Shown here: positions 23,569-33,543 of the stretch, piece after piece
Numbering within the stretch: the stretch's first letter is position 1
Layout of the letters: each line of letters opens with the position of its first letter
From: an uncultured Eubacteriales bacterium
GTDB lineage: Bacteria; Bacillota; Clostridia; Oscillospirales; Acutalibacteraceae
NCBI GenBank assembly: GCA_949299505.1
Contig: CASGAS010000012.1
Coordinates: 1 to 60,067, forward strand
Direction: 5' to 3'
DNA length: 60,067 nt
Program-made: the position numbers and the translations under genes
The notes under the pieces: generated by a model
The model's database searches: none
The model's input: only the letters and a program-made list of their open reading frames with translations
What the model was told of the DNA's origin: nothing

Positions 23569-25556
23569 CAGCGCACCCGCGCCCCGACGGGGACCGCGTC
23601 GTCCACAAAGACGACCTGCACGTCTGTTTCGCTGCAATCGGCGGCCAGAATCATGCCGCTGCTCTCCACCCCGCACAGCTTCGCGGGGGCGAGGTTCGCC
23701 ACCAGCAGAACCTTTTTGCCGACAAGCGCCTGCGGCTCGTACCACGGCGAAATGCCGCTTGCGACCGTGCGGGGCGTGCCGGAGCCGTCGTCGAGCGTGA
23801 GCTTCAAAAGCTTTTTCGAGCGCTTGACCGGTTCGCACGCCGTAATCTGCGCGACGCGCAGCTCGGTTTTCATAAAGTCGTCGATGGAAATCTGCGCGAC
23901 GCCCGCGGGCGCCTGCGCCGGTTCGGCGGAACTCCCCGCGCCGGCCGCTTTTTCGGCGGCCGCCTTTTCCTCGGCCTGTTCGCGCTGCTGCTGCGCGAGC
24001 AGCTCTTCTATCTTCTTTTCGCCGTCGATGCGCGAGAACAGCGGGACGGGCTTGCCGACCGTGCCGCCCGCCTGCAGCCCGCCGAACGCGGACAGCGACG
24101 CGTAATCGCGCACGCCGGTGCCGAGCTGTTCAAAAATCGCGTCCGCCGTCGACGGCATATACGGCGTCAAAAGCACGCCCAAAAAGCGGATGCCCTCGAG
24201 CAGCGTGTACAGCACCGTCCCCAGCCGCGCACGCTTTTCTTCATCCTTCGCCAGCGCCCAGGGCATGGTCTCGTCGATGTATTTGTTGAGCCGGCGCGCC
24301 AGCGCGAGCACCGCGGCGACAGAGTCCGCGATTTTGTATTCCGCAAAGCACCGGTCGACCTGCGCCACGGTTTCCAGCGCAAGCGCGCGCACGTCGTCGT
24401 CAAATTCGCCGGGGCAGTCGGGCGCCTGCACCACGCCGCCGAAATATTTTTGCTGCATGGCGACGGTGCGGTTGACCAGGTTGCCTATGGTGTTGGCAAG
24501 GTCCGTGTTGTACCGCTCAATCAGCGATTCGTAGGTAATGGAGCCGTCCTGCGCGTGGGGCATTTCGGCCAGCAGGTAATAGCGCACCGCGTCCACGCCG
24601 AATTCGCGGCAGAGGTCGTCGGCGTAAATGACGTTGCCGCGGGATTTCGACATTTTGTCCTCGCCGAACAGCAGCCACGGGTGGCCGTAGACCTGCTTGG
24701 GCAGCGGCTCGCCGAGCGCCATGAGCATAATCGGCCAGTAAATCGTGTGGAAGCGGACAATGTCCTTGCCGATGATGTGCACGTCGGCCGGCCAGTATTT
24801 TTTGTAGAGGTCGGCTTTGCTGTCCGGGTCGTAGCCGAGCGCGGTGATGTAGTTCGACAGCGCGTCGAGCCAGACGTAGACGACGTGCCGCTCGTCAAAC
24901 GACACGGGAATCCCCCAGGTAAAGGACGTGCGCGACACGCACAGGTCCTGCAGCCCGGGCTTGATGAAGTTGTTGAGCATCTCCCGCTTGCGCGCCTCGG
25001 GGTAAATGAAGTCCTCGTGGCTTTCAATGTAATCCTCGAGCCGCTTCTGGTACTTCGAAAGGCGCAGGAAATAGGCCTCCTCCTTCGCCTTTTTGACGGG
25101 GCGGTGGCAGTCCGGGCAGCAGCCGTTTTCGTCGAGCTGGCTTTCGGTCCAGAACGATTCGCACGGCGTGCAGTAAAGGCCCTCGTACTCGCCCTTGTAA
25201 ATGTCGCCCTGGTCATAAAGCTTTTTGAAAATCTTTTGCACGGCCTTTTCGTGGTAGTCGTCCGTGGTGCGGATAAATTTGTCGTAGGACGTGCCGAGCG
25301 TGTCGCAGACCGCGCGGATTTCCCCCGCGACCTTGTCCACATACGCCTTGGGGCTGACGCCCGCCGCCGCCGCGTATTCCTCGATTTTCTGCCCATGCTC
25401 GTCGGTGCCGGTCAGGAAAAACACGTCGTAGCCCTGCAGCCGCTTATAGCGCGCAATGGCGTCGGTCAGCACGATTTCGTAGCTGTTGCCGATGTGCGGC
25501 TTGCGCGACGTGTAGGCAATGGCGGTGGTGATGTAAAATTTCGGTTTTTCGGCCAC
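23568..25556 (-). CDS. metG: Methionyl-tRNA synthetase
   Basis: 662-residue class I synthetase. HIGH is represented by PHIGN near residue 20. Zinc-type CTPCESFW and CPDCHRP lie in the connective domain, with DKMSKSRGN near residue 300 and an anticodon-binding helical domain after it. A C-terminal EMAP-like tRNA-binding domain (about 555-662, ISIDDFMKTELRVAQI onwards) is reached through a Glu/Ala-rich linker. ATG at 25556 follows a short leader of about 35 nt, so there is no room for a T-box. It is the first gene of a six-gene coupled run ending at the ABC exporter. Confidence 0.97.
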   Translation of the reverse strand: MAEKPKFYITTAIAYTSRKPHIGNSYEIVLTDAIARYKRLQGYDVFFLTGTDEHGQKIEEYAAAAGVSPKAYVDKVAGEIRAVCDTLGTSYDKFIRTTDDYHEKAVQKIFKKLYDQGDIYKGEYEGLYCTPCESFWTESQLDENGCCPDCHRPVKKAKEEAYFLRLSKYQKRLEDYIESHEDFIYPEARKREMLNNFIKPGLQDLCVSRTSFTWGIPVSFDERHVVYVWLDALSNYITALGYDPDSKADLYKKYWPADVHIIGKDIVRFHTIYWPIMLMALGEPLPKQVYGHPWLLFGEDKMSKSRGNVIYADDLCREFGVDAVRYYLLAEMPHAQDGSITYESLIERYNTDLANTIGNLVNRTVAMQQKYFGGVVQAPDCPGEFDDDVRALALETVAQVDRCFAEYKIADSVAAVLALARRLNKYIDETMPWALAKDEEKRARLGTVLYTLLEGIRFLGVLLTPYMPSTADAIFEQLGTGVRDYASLSAFGGLQAGGTVGKPVPLFSRIDGEKKIEELLAQQQREQAEEKAAAEKAAGAGSSAEPAQAPAGVAQISIDDFMKTELRVAQITACEPVKRSKKLLKLTLDDGSGTPRTVASGISPWYEPQALVGKKVLLVANLAPAKLCGVESSGMILAADCSETDVQVVFVDDAVPVGARVR

Positions 25557-25595
25557 TGAAAAGACCCTCTTTCCGTTTGTTTCTTCTAACCAGTT

Positions 25596-25624
25596 ATTTT
25601 ACCAGTTTTTCAAGGAAAATTCAA
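25596..25624 (-). promoter_or_regulatory. Sigma-A promoter of the metG-tatD-kinase-exporter unit
   Basis: TTGAAT (25624-25619), 17-nt spacer ending TGG, TAAAAT (25601-25596) on the minus strand. The -35 overlaps the aroQ stop codon. No other promoter was found down to 19668, so metG through the exporter may be one transcript. Confidence 0.75.
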
Positions 25625-26058
25625 CTGTCCGCCCGGTTGGCGTGCCAAGCAAGCGCCTGACGGTAGCCGTCGAAGCCCAGACCGATGAAATGCGCGGCGC
25701 AGGCGCGGCCGGCGTAGGAGATGTGCCGGAACTTTTCGCGCGCGTTCACGTCCGACAGGTGCACCTCCGCGGCGGGCAGCCCCACCGCCTTGAGCGCGTC
25801 GAGAATCGCGACGGAGGTGTGCGTGTAGGCGGCGGGGTTGATGACGATGCCGTCAAACACGCCGTAGGCCGCCTGAATTTTGTCGACCAGGTCGCCCTCG
25901 TGGTTCGACTGGTAGCATTCGACCGTAAGGCCCAGCTCCTTTGCCCACGCGTCAATCTGCTCGAGCAGCGACGCGTAGGACTGCTTCCCGTAAATGTCCG
26001 GCTCGCGCACGCCCAGCAGATTTAGGTTCGGGCCGTTTAATACCAGGATTTTTTTCAT
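25621..26058 (-). CDS. aroQ: 3-dehydroquinate dehydratase, type II
   Basis: 145-residue type II dehydroquinase of the shikimate pathway (dehydroquinate to dehydroshikimate). The N-terminal ILVLNGPNLNLLGVREPDIYG includes the catalytic tyrosine region. QSNHEGDLVDKIQ, INPAAYTHTSVAI and EVHLSDVNARE follow in order. The ATG overlaps the aroE-aroK stop by 4 bp, so steps 3, 4 and 5 of the pathway are encoded together. Confidence 0.97.
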   Translation of the reverse strand: MKKILVLNGPNLNLLGVREPDIYGKQSYASLLEQIDAWAKELGLTVECYQSNHEGDLVDKIQAAYGVFDGIVINPAAYTHTSVAILDALKAVGLPAAEVHLSDVNAREKFRHISYAGRACAAHFIGLGFDGYRQALAWHANRADS

Positions 26059-27272
26059 TTCAACGCCTCCAAAATTCGTGCGGCGACCGTTTCAACGCCG
26101 CCGTTTGCGTCCACCTGCCGGTCGCAGACCGCCCGGTAAAGCGGCAGCCGCTTTTCGTAAAGCGCCCGCACGCCGTCGCGCTGCGACACGGGCCGCCCGT
26201 CGGTCGGCAGCGCCTTTGTTGCGCGGTCCAAAAAGAACACGCGGCTGTTCTGCCTTAAAATGTCGTGGTTTTCCGGGACGGTGACCGCGCCGCCGCCGGT
26301 GGCGATGACCGCCCCGCTTTGCCGGCACAGGTCCCGCAGGACCTCGGTTTCGCGCGCGCGAAAGCCCGCCTCGCCCTCTTCCCGGAAAATATCGGGGATC
26401 GGCTTCCCGGCGTTTTGCTCGAGCACCTCGTCCGCGTCAAAAAACGGGCGGGAAAGCGCCGCGGCAACGGCGCGGCCCACGGTCGTCTTGCCGCAGCCGG
26501 GCATGCCGACAAGCACGACGTTTTGCGTTTCGCGCAGCAGGTCCTTCAAAATTTCCTCGATGCGGTCGTCGGGGAGGTCCCGCCCCAAAAACAGCTCCGC
26601 GGCGCGCTTCGCCTGCGCGACCAGCATGGAAAGCCCCGTAAACGCCGGGATGCCGCGCCGCTCGGCGTCGAGCGTCAGGGCGGTGCGGTGCGGGTTATAG
26701 ATGACGTCGAACACCGCCGAAAGCGCGCAAAAGCCCGCCAGCGACAGCGGCGCGCGGCCGTTTTGCGGGTACATGCCGACGGGGGTCGTATTGACCAGGA
26801 TGCCGGCGTCGAAATGGCGGTCCAGGTTTTGGTAGTTGTTTTCGCCGGTGCGCGAAATTTTGACAACCTCCCGCGCGCCAAGGTCGGAAAGCACCGAGGC
26901 AACCGGCGCGCTCGCCCCGCCGGTGCCGAGCACGACCGCCTTTTTGCCCGCGACGGCCGTCCCGCTGCGCCGGACCATGTATAAAAAGCCGTCGTAGTCG
27001 GTGTTGTCGCCGTACAACGAGCCGTCCGCGCGCTTGACAATCGTGTTGACCGCGCCGATGCGCCGGGCGCTGTCGGACAGCGCCGCCAGATACGGCAGAA
27101 CCGCTTTTTTGTAGGGGATGGTCACATTTATGCCCTGAAATGCCCGCGCGGCAAAAAACGCCGGGAGGTCTTTCGGCGCGACCTCCAGCAGGCGGTATTC
27201 ATAGCCGCCCAACCGCGCGTGAATCTGCGGGGAAAAGCTGTGGGCAAGGTGCTCGCCCAAAAGTCCGTACAT
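26055..27272 (-). CDS. aroE-aroK: Bifunctional shikimate dehydrogenase-shikimate kinase fusion
   Basis: 405 residues joining two successive shikimate-pathway enzymes. Residues 1-245 are AroE: SFSPQIH at the substrate site, NVTIPYKK with catalytic Lys55, GDNTDYDG with Asp92, and NADP loop VVLGTGGASAP. Residues 250-405 are AroK: P-loop GMPGCGKTT at 256-264, DADEVLE, FREEGEAGFR and TGGGAV. All key residues look intact in both halves. ATG at 27272 has AGGTG about 8 nt upstream; a GTG at 27281 is possible. It is coupled to aroQ by an ATGA overlap. No promoter was identified in the repeat-rich upstream region. Confidence 0.95.
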   Translation of the reverse strand: MYGLLGEHLAHSFSPQIHARLGGYEYRLLEVAPKDLPAFFAARAFQGINVTIPYKKAVLPYLAALSDSARRIGAVNTIVKRADGSLYGDNTDYDGFLYMVRRSGTAVAGKKAVVLGTGGASAPVASVLSDLGAREVVKISRTGENNYQNLDRHFDAGILVNTTPVGMYPQNGRAPLSLAGFCALSAVFDVIYNPHRTALTLDAERRGIPAFTGLSMLVAQAKRAAELFLGRDLPDDRIEEILKDLLRETQNVVLVGMPGCGKTTVGRAVAAALSRPFFDADEVLEQNAGKPIPDIFREEGEAGFRARETEVLRDLCRQSGAVIATGGGAVTVPENHDILRQNSRVFFLDRATKALPTDGRPVSQRDGVRALYEKRLPLYRAVCDRQVDANGGVETVAARILEALK

Positions 27273-27290
27273 AAGGTTCACCTGCTGTTT

Positions 27291-27346
27291 TAGATGTTAG
27301 ATGCTAAATGCTAAATGCTGGATATTAGATATTAGATGTTAAGCGT
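27291..27346. repeat. Heptanucleotide tandem array (left of repeat copy A)
   Basis: Eight contiguous 7-bp units in exact phase, consensus close to TAGATGT/TAAATGC, variable at several positions but with no indels. It lies between the aroE-aroK start and the mosaic hairpin element. Confidence 0.8.
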
Positions 27347-27360
27347 CAGATTCTGAAACC

Positions 27361-27711
27361 ATAGGGCGGGGGACAAGCTCGCGCCGCAAAACAGGGTGCG
27401 GCAAGAACACCGTCCCGGCGACAATGAAACCAACAGTCAGCACCTACCGTTCCTCCCTCTGAGGAGGGAGGTGGCAAAACGGAACGCAGTGACGTTTTGA
27501 CGGAGGGAGAGATACAGAAAAGGAAAGTTTGGCGTATCTCTCCCCCAGAGTTTGGCGTATCTCTCCCCCAGTCACGGTGTCGTTCCTCCACCGTGACAGC
27601 CCCCTCGTCAGAGGGGGCAAAGGGATTCTTCTGATTTTACAATATCTTCGCAGCCGGAAACAGTTTGGTTGCCCAACTTCCCTCGGGCGGGCATGGAAAC
27701 CCGCCCCTACG
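27361..27711 (+). repeat. Mosaic multi-hairpin intergenic repeat, copy A
   Basis: Composite element built from successive palindromes: CCTCCCTCTGAGGAGGGAGG, a CAAAACG/CGTTTTG hairpin, a GGGAGAGATAC/GTATCTCTCCC hairpin, CACGGTG/CACCGTG, and GCCCCCTCGTCAGAGGGGGC. The flank ends in GGGCGGGC...GCCCGCCCC-type sequence. A 23-bp unit is tandemly duplicated exactly at 27526-27571. Only weak, unrelated short reading frames cover it. It lies between two minus-strand operons (aro and dnaJ end). Confidence 0.8.
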
Positions 27712-27714
27712 CGG

Positions 27715-27770
27715 TCTAACGTCTAAAATCTAATATCTAAAATCTCCCGTCCGGCATCCGGCGTCTAAAA
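27715..27770. repeat. Heptanucleotide tandem array (right of repeat copy A)
   Basis: Eight contiguous 7-bp units in exact phase, TCTAAAA-like on the plus strand. They are inverted relative to the array at 27291-27346, so the two arrays bracket repeat copy A. Confidence 0.8.
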
Positions 27771-27773
27771 TCC

Positions 27774-27811
27774 AAAAAGCTGCTTTTGTGCTATCATAGC
27801 ACAAAAGCAGC
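27774..27811 (-). terminator. Intrinsic terminator of the hrcA-grpE-dnaK-dnaJ operon
   Basis: Perfect 14-bp stem GCTGCTTTTGTGCT with AGCACAAAAGCAGC around an ATCAT/ATGAT loop, followed on the minus strand by TTTTTGGATTTT. It lies 21 bp after the dnaJ stop. Confidence 0.92.
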
Positions 27812-27832
27812 GTGTTTGAAAGCGTTTGGCGC

Positions 27833-28996
27833 TTATTTTTTCTTTTTGCCGAAAAAGCCCTTTTTCTCTTCGCCGTGCCCCAGGTGCGCGGTCTCGTTGC
27901 CGAGCGCTTCGTCAAGCCGGCGCAAAAGGTCCTTTTGCGTGTCGTTCAAACCCTTTGGCACGTCCACAACGATGCGCACAAGCTCGTCGCCGCGCCCGCG
28001 GTCGCGCAGGCTCTGAATCCCGCGCCCTTTGAGCTTGAACACGTCGCCGGGCTGCGTGCCGGCGGGGACGGTATACTGCACCTTGCCGTCGAGCGTCGGG
28101 ACCTGCACCGTGCAGCCGAGCGCCGCCGCGGCGTAGCTGATGTGCATTTCGACCCAGACGTTGTAGCCGTCGCGCTCAAAAATCGGGTGGGGACGGACGT
28201 TGACCGCCACGCGCAAATCGCCCGCCGGTCCGCCGTTTAACCCCTTGTTGCCCTGGCCGCGCGCGTTGATAACCTGGCGGTCGTCGATGCCCGCCGGGAT
28301 TTTCACGGTGATTTTGACCATTTTGCGCACGCGCCCCGCGCCGCGGCACTTGCGGCAAGGGTTCTCGATAATGGTGCCCTTGCCGCCGCAGCGCGAACAG
28401 GCCTTTTGCGTCTGGATAACGCCGAACGGCGTGCGCTGCTGCGACGTGACCTGGCCGCGGCCGTGGCACTCGGGGCAGGTCTTGGGCGAAGAGCCGGGCG
28501 CCGCGCCCGAGCCGTGACAGTCGTCGCAGACCTCGATGCGGTAGGTCTCCACCTCCCGCTCGCAGCCCTTGGCCGCCTCCTCAAACGAAATGGTCACGCT
28601 TGCCTGCGTGTCGGAGCCGCGCTGGGGCGCGTTGGGATTCGCGCCGCCGAAGCCGCCGCCGAAACCGCCGCCGAATATGTTGCTGAAAATATCGCCGAGG
28701 TCAAAATCGAAGCCCCCGCCGAAGCCGCCGCCGTACCCGCCGCCGCCCTGGCCCGCGCCGTAGGTCGGGTCAACGCCCGCGTGGCCGAACCGGTCGTATT
28801 TCGCCTTTTTTTCGGCGTCCGACAGCACCTCGTACGCTTCGTTGGCCTCCTTGAACTTGGCCTCCGCCGCCTTGTCGTCGGGGTGCAGGTCGGGGTGGTA
28901 CTGTTTGGCGAGCTTGCGGTACGCCTTTTTGATTTCGTCCTCCGAGGCGTTGCGGTCGACGCCGAGCACCTCGTAATAATCTCGTTTTTCTGCCAT
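27833..28996 (-). CDS. dnaJ: Chaperone DnaJ
   Basis: 387-residue type I Hsp40. The J domain has the HPD motif (YHPDLHPDD). A long Gly/Phe-rich linker ([16 protein letters not shown]) follows, then four zinc-finger repeats [24 protein letters not shown] and CRKCRGAG, and the C-terminal peptide-binding domains. It stimulates the DnaK ATPase. ATG at 28996 ([15 protein letters not shown]) is preferred over an in-frame codon at 29014. Last gene of the CIRCE-controlled operon. Confidence 0.97.
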   Translation of the reverse strand: MAEKRDYYEVLGVDRNASEDEIKKAYRKLAKQYHPDLHPDDKAAEAKFKEANEAYEVLSDAEKKAKYDRFGHAGVDPTYGAGQGGGGYGGGFGGGFDFDLGDIFSNIFGGGFGGGFGGANPNAPQRGSDTQASVTISFEEAAKGCEREVETYRIEVCDDCHGSGAAPGSSPKTCPECHGRGQVTSQQRTPFGVIQTQKACSRCGGKGTIIENPCRKCRGAGRVRKMVKITVKIPAGIDDRQVINARGQGNKGLNGGPAGDLRVAVNVRPHPIFERDGYNVWVEMHISYAAAALGCTVQVPTLDGKVQYTVPAGTQPGDVFKLKGRGIQSLRDRGRGDELVRIVVDVPKGLNDTQKDLLRRLDEALGNETAHLGHGEEKKGFFGKKKK

Positions 28997-29041
28997 CTGC
29001 CTTAAACTCCCCAAACGACTGCTGTCCGGACAGCCGCGAAA

Positions 29042-29066
29042 GCAGAGCCCCCGACGGGGACTCTGC
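29042..29066 (-). other. GC-rich hairpin between dnaK and dnaJ
   Basis: Near-perfect palindrome GCAGAG-CCCCC-GAC-GGGG-CTCTGC in the 87-bp intercistronic gap, without a following T run. It may set mRNA stability or partial termination so that less DnaJ than DnaK is made. Confidence 0.5.
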
Positions 29067-29083
29067 CGCGCTGCGTCCTGTTG

Positions 29084-30976
<1,893 letters not shown>

Positions 30977-31013
30977 CTATTTCTAAAATCGTTTGCACGA
31001 CTGTGTGCGCTGT

Positions 31014-31562
31014 TCAGTTGACGACCTGCACCGTCGCCGGGCGAAGCACCCGGTCGCCGAGCTTATAGCCCTTTGAAAAGACCTGCGCGACGCTGTTTTC
31101 CGGCGCGTCTGCGTCCTCGGTGTGCATGACCGCGTTGTGTACGTTCGGGTCGAAGGCGTCGCCCGCCTCGCCGAAGCTTTCGACGCCGAGCTTTGCGAAC
31201 GCCGCCTGCAGCTGGCTGAAAATCATTTCCACGCCCTTGCGGTAATCGGCATATTCGCCCTCGGCCGCCGCCGCGCGCTCAAAATTGTCGAGCACCGGCA
31301 AAAGCTCCGTAAGCACCGAAGCCTTGCTGTCCGCGTACGCCTGCTCCTTTTCCCGCAGGGAGCGCTTGCGGTAGTTGTCGTATTCGGCAAGCGTCCGCAA
31401 AAGCCGGTCGTTTAAGTCCGCCGCCTGCTTTTCCAGCGCTTCGAGCTGCTGCTCGACGTCCGCGCCCGCCGCCTGTGCCGTTTCCGGCGTCTGCTCCGGG
31501 GTCTTTTCCGGGGCGGTCTGCGCCGGCGCTTCGTCCGGCTGCGGAGTTTTCTTCTTTGCCAT
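31014..31562 (-). CDS. grpE: Nucleotide exchange factor GrpE
   Basis: 182 residues. A disordered Pro/Glu/Ala-rich N-terminus leads into the dimeric coiled coil (VEQQLEALEKQAADLNDRLL) and then the GrpE core with AEYDNYRKRS, LPVLDNFERA and the C-terminal GYKLGDRVLRPATVQV. It releases ADP from DnaK. It follows hrcA by 2 bp, so translation is probably coupled. Confidence 0.97.
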   Translation of the reverse strand: MAKKKTPQPDEAPAQTAPEKTPEQTPETAQAAGADVEQQLEALEKQAADLNDRLLRTLAEYDNYRKRSLREKEQAYADSKASVLTELLPVLDNFERAAAAEGEYADYRKGVEMIFSQLQAAFAKLGVESFGEAGDAFDPNVHNAVMHTEDADAPENSVAQVFSKGYKLGDRVLRPATVQVVN

Positions 31563-31564
31563 GT

Positions 31565-32602
31565 CTATTCCTCCACACTGTCGGAAAGGACCTTTCCGAC
31601 GATCTCGGTCAAATCCTGCAGACTCGGGATCAGCCGCGCGTAATCCATGCGCGTGGGACCCAGAAGCGCAAGCGTGCCGCTTTCGTGCCCGGCAATGACG
31701 TACCGGCCGAACACCAGCGTCGCGTTCTGCAGCTCGCGGTAGGGGTTTTCCCGCCCAATCACAACGACGGGCTCGCCGTCCGCGGGGTGCGGGGCTTCGG
31801 AAAACATCCGGTCCAGCGGCTCCGGCCGCCGCAGAAAATCCATCAGCTCAAACGCGTTCGGCGCAAGCTCCCGATAGCCGAGCAGGTTGCTCTGCCCCTC
31901 CAAAAGCAGCTGCGTGCGTTCGGTGGTCGCGGCAAGCTCGGAAAGCGTCACCAGAAGCGGCGTCATCAAAAGCGCGCGCTCGCCCAGGGAGACGGCAAGC
32001 GTCTGAATCGTCGCGATGTTGAGCGACGCGGCGGGCTTGCCCAGGAAATTTTCCCGCACCAGGTTATAAAAGGTCTCCGCCATATCGACGGTGATTTCCG
32101 CCGCCGTGCGGCAGACGCGGCTTTTGAGGATGCCCGACGACGTAAGCACCACGACCATGGCGGTGCGCGCCCCAATGGGGACAAGCTCGACGCGGCGCAC
32201 CACGGCGTCCGCGTCCGACGGGGTCGTGGAAACGGCCGCGCAGTGCGTCAGCTCCGAAAGCAGCTGCCCGGCGGTCTCCAGCACCTGCCGCGCGTCGCCC
32301 GAGGCGGTGCGCAGGCGGGCGGCCAGAATCTGCTTTTCCACAAGGGACAGCCCGCAGGGCTGCATCAGATGGTCGACGTAATACCGGTAGCCCGCGCTGG
32401 AGGGGATGCGCCCGGCGGAGGTGTGGGGCTGTTCCAAAAGCCCCGCCGCCGTAAGCGCCGCCATTTCGTTGCGGACCGTTGCGGACGACACCGGCAAAAC
32501 GGCCGCGTCCACAAGCGTTTTCGAGCCCACCGGCTCGCCCGTGGCAATATACCGCTCCACAATGGCCGAAAGCAGCTGCTTTTGCCGCTCGCTAAGCTCC
32601 AT
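31565..32602 (-). CDS. hrcA: Heat-inducible transcription repressor HrcA
   Basis: 345 residues. A winged-helix N-terminus (MELSERQKQLLSAIVERYIATGEPVGSKTL-type, with VSSATVRNEMAALTAAGLL as recognition region) is followed by the GAF-like and dimerisation regions. HrcA binds CIRCE and needs GroEL for folding, so it represses under non-stress conditions. The gene is autoregulated through the CIRCE just upstream. ATG at 32602 has a GGAGG site. Confidence 0.97.
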   Translation of the reverse strand: MELSERQKQLLSAIVERYIATGEPVGSKTLVDAAVLPVSSATVRNEMAALTAAGLLEQPHTSAGRIPSSAGYRYYVDHLMQPCGLSLVEKQILAARLRTASGDARQVLETAGQLLSELTHCAAVSTTPSDADAVVRRVELVPIGARTAMVVVLTSSGILKSRVCRTAAEITVDMAETFYNLVRENFLGKPAASLNIATIQTLAVSLGERALLMTPLLVTLSELAATTERTQLLLEGQSNLLGYRELAPNAFELMDFLRRPEPLDRMFSEAPHPADGEPVVVIGRENPYRELQNATLVFGRYVIAGHESGTLALLGPTRMDYARLIPSLQDLTEIVGKVLSDSVEE

Positions 32603-32644
32603 GCCGTTCGCCTCCCGTCGCGCCGAACCCCGGCCGTTCTTGGA

Positions 32645-32671
32645 TTAGCACTCTAAGCCTTTGAGTGCTAA
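32645..32671 (-). promoter_or_regulatory. CIRCE operator (HrcA binding site)
   Basis: TTAGCACTC, exactly 9 nt, GAGTGCTAA: a perfect match to the CIRCE inverted repeat. It lies in the leader between the promoter and hrcA, overlapping the expected transcription start. Confidence 0.98.
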
Positions 32672-32680
32672 CTATCTATT

Positions 32681-32709
32681 ACTATACCGTTAGCTTGCCG
32701 TTTTGTCAA
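32681..32709 (-). promoter_or_regulatory. Sigma-A promoter of hrcA-grpE-dnaK-dnaJ
   Basis: TTGACA (32709-32704), 17-nt spacer, TATAGT (32686-32681) on the minus strand, immediately upstream of CIRCE. A perfect -35 and a 5/6 -10. Confidence 0.92.
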
Positions 32710-32787
32710 GGTTTTATTTGTGAACTTTTTGTGAAAATGGGTTTTTTCGGCAGTGCGGCGCTTCGGCGACGGTGGACGGCAAGACGG

Positions 32788-33060
32788 GAGGAAAGGTTAT
32801 ATCTGACTTTCGGCTTCACTGCCAATAAAAAATCTGTAGTTGTAGGGGCGGGACTCCTTTTAGATATTCGATGCTAGATGTTAGCCCGCGTAGTGGCGGG
32901 TTATTCCCCTGTCAGGGGAAATGTCCGCGCAGCGGACAAAAGGGTGCCCGAATCCGGAGGATTTCCACGCCCGCCCGAGGGAAGTTGGGCAACCAGACTG
33001 TTTCCGGCGTGCGAAAATGCTGAAAAACTGTAGAAACCCAACGTAGGGCGGGGGCTCGCT
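32788..33060. repeat. Fragments of the mosaic repeat plus a short heptad array
   Basis: A truncated copy of the element end (32788-32860) closely resembles 33280-33315. It is followed by three and a half 7-bp units (32860-32884, TTAGATA/CTAGATG type). Then come a hairpin module TTCCCCTGTCAGGGGAA with TGTCCGCGCAGCGGACA (about 32904-32940), which recurs at 49921-49963, and GC-rich GCCCGCCC pieces. No gene is visible. Confidence 0.65.
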
Positions 33061-33085
33061 CCCGCCGCGGAAAATGGCTGTTGGC

Positions 33086-33372
33086 TAACCACGCTGTTTC
33101 CGGCGGTGCGGATAGTATAAAATCAGAAGAAGCCCTTTGCCCCCTCTGACGAGGGGGCTGGCGAGCCGAATGCAATGAGGCGAGACTGGGGGAGAGATAC
33201 GGCAAACTTTCCTTGTCTGTATCTCTCCCTCCGGCTTTGCGGCGAAAACTCGCCGCAAAGCCACCTCCCTCGTCAGAGGGAGGAAGGGTTATATCTGACT
33301 TTTGGTTTCATCGCCGCCGGGACGGTGTTCTTATCGGGCTTTGCGCGGGCGGGCACGGAGACCCGCCCCTAC
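33086..33372 (-). repeat. Mosaic multi-hairpin intergenic repeat, copy B
   Basis: Same modules as copy A but in reverse orientation: CCCCCTCTGACGAGGGGG, the GGGAGAGATAC/GTATCTCTCCC hairpin, a GGCTTTGCGGCG/CGCCGCAAAGCC hairpin, CCTCCCTCGTCAGAGGGAGG, then GGGCGGGCACGG...CCCGCCCCTAC. Located between the hrcA promoter and the rplQ terminator. Confidence 0.8.
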
Positions 33373-33481
33373 AAGCGGGTATTTTTATTTTTCATAGCAG
33401 CCGGGGATTGGTTCTTGCCGAACTGTGTTCCCGGCGCGAACTTGTCCCCGTCTTGTGCGTTCCGGCATTCCCCGCACACAG

Positions 33482-33514
33482 AAAAAATCCCCGCTGCCTT
33501 ATGGCAGCGGGGAT
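33482..33514 (-). terminator. Intrinsic terminator of the S10-spc-alpha operon
   Basis: Perfect 12-bp stem ATCCCCGCTGCC/GGCAGCGGGGAT with a 4-nt loop, followed by TTTTTTC on the minus strand, 30 bp after the rplQ stop. Confidence 0.93.
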
Positions 33515-33543
33515 GGGTCGCATTGTGCGTTTTGGGGACGGGC

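Noticed and set aside
25557..25620. T-box or S-box leader for metG
   Set aside because: The predicted leader is only about 35 nt, too short for either riboswitch.
27346..27591. Short hypothetical protein frame inside repeat copy A
   Set aside because: Translation of palindromic repeat sequence; the same artefact appears in every copy.
27291..27770. CRISPR-like array
   Set aside because: Units are 7 bp and contiguous, with no spacers and no cas genes in the window.
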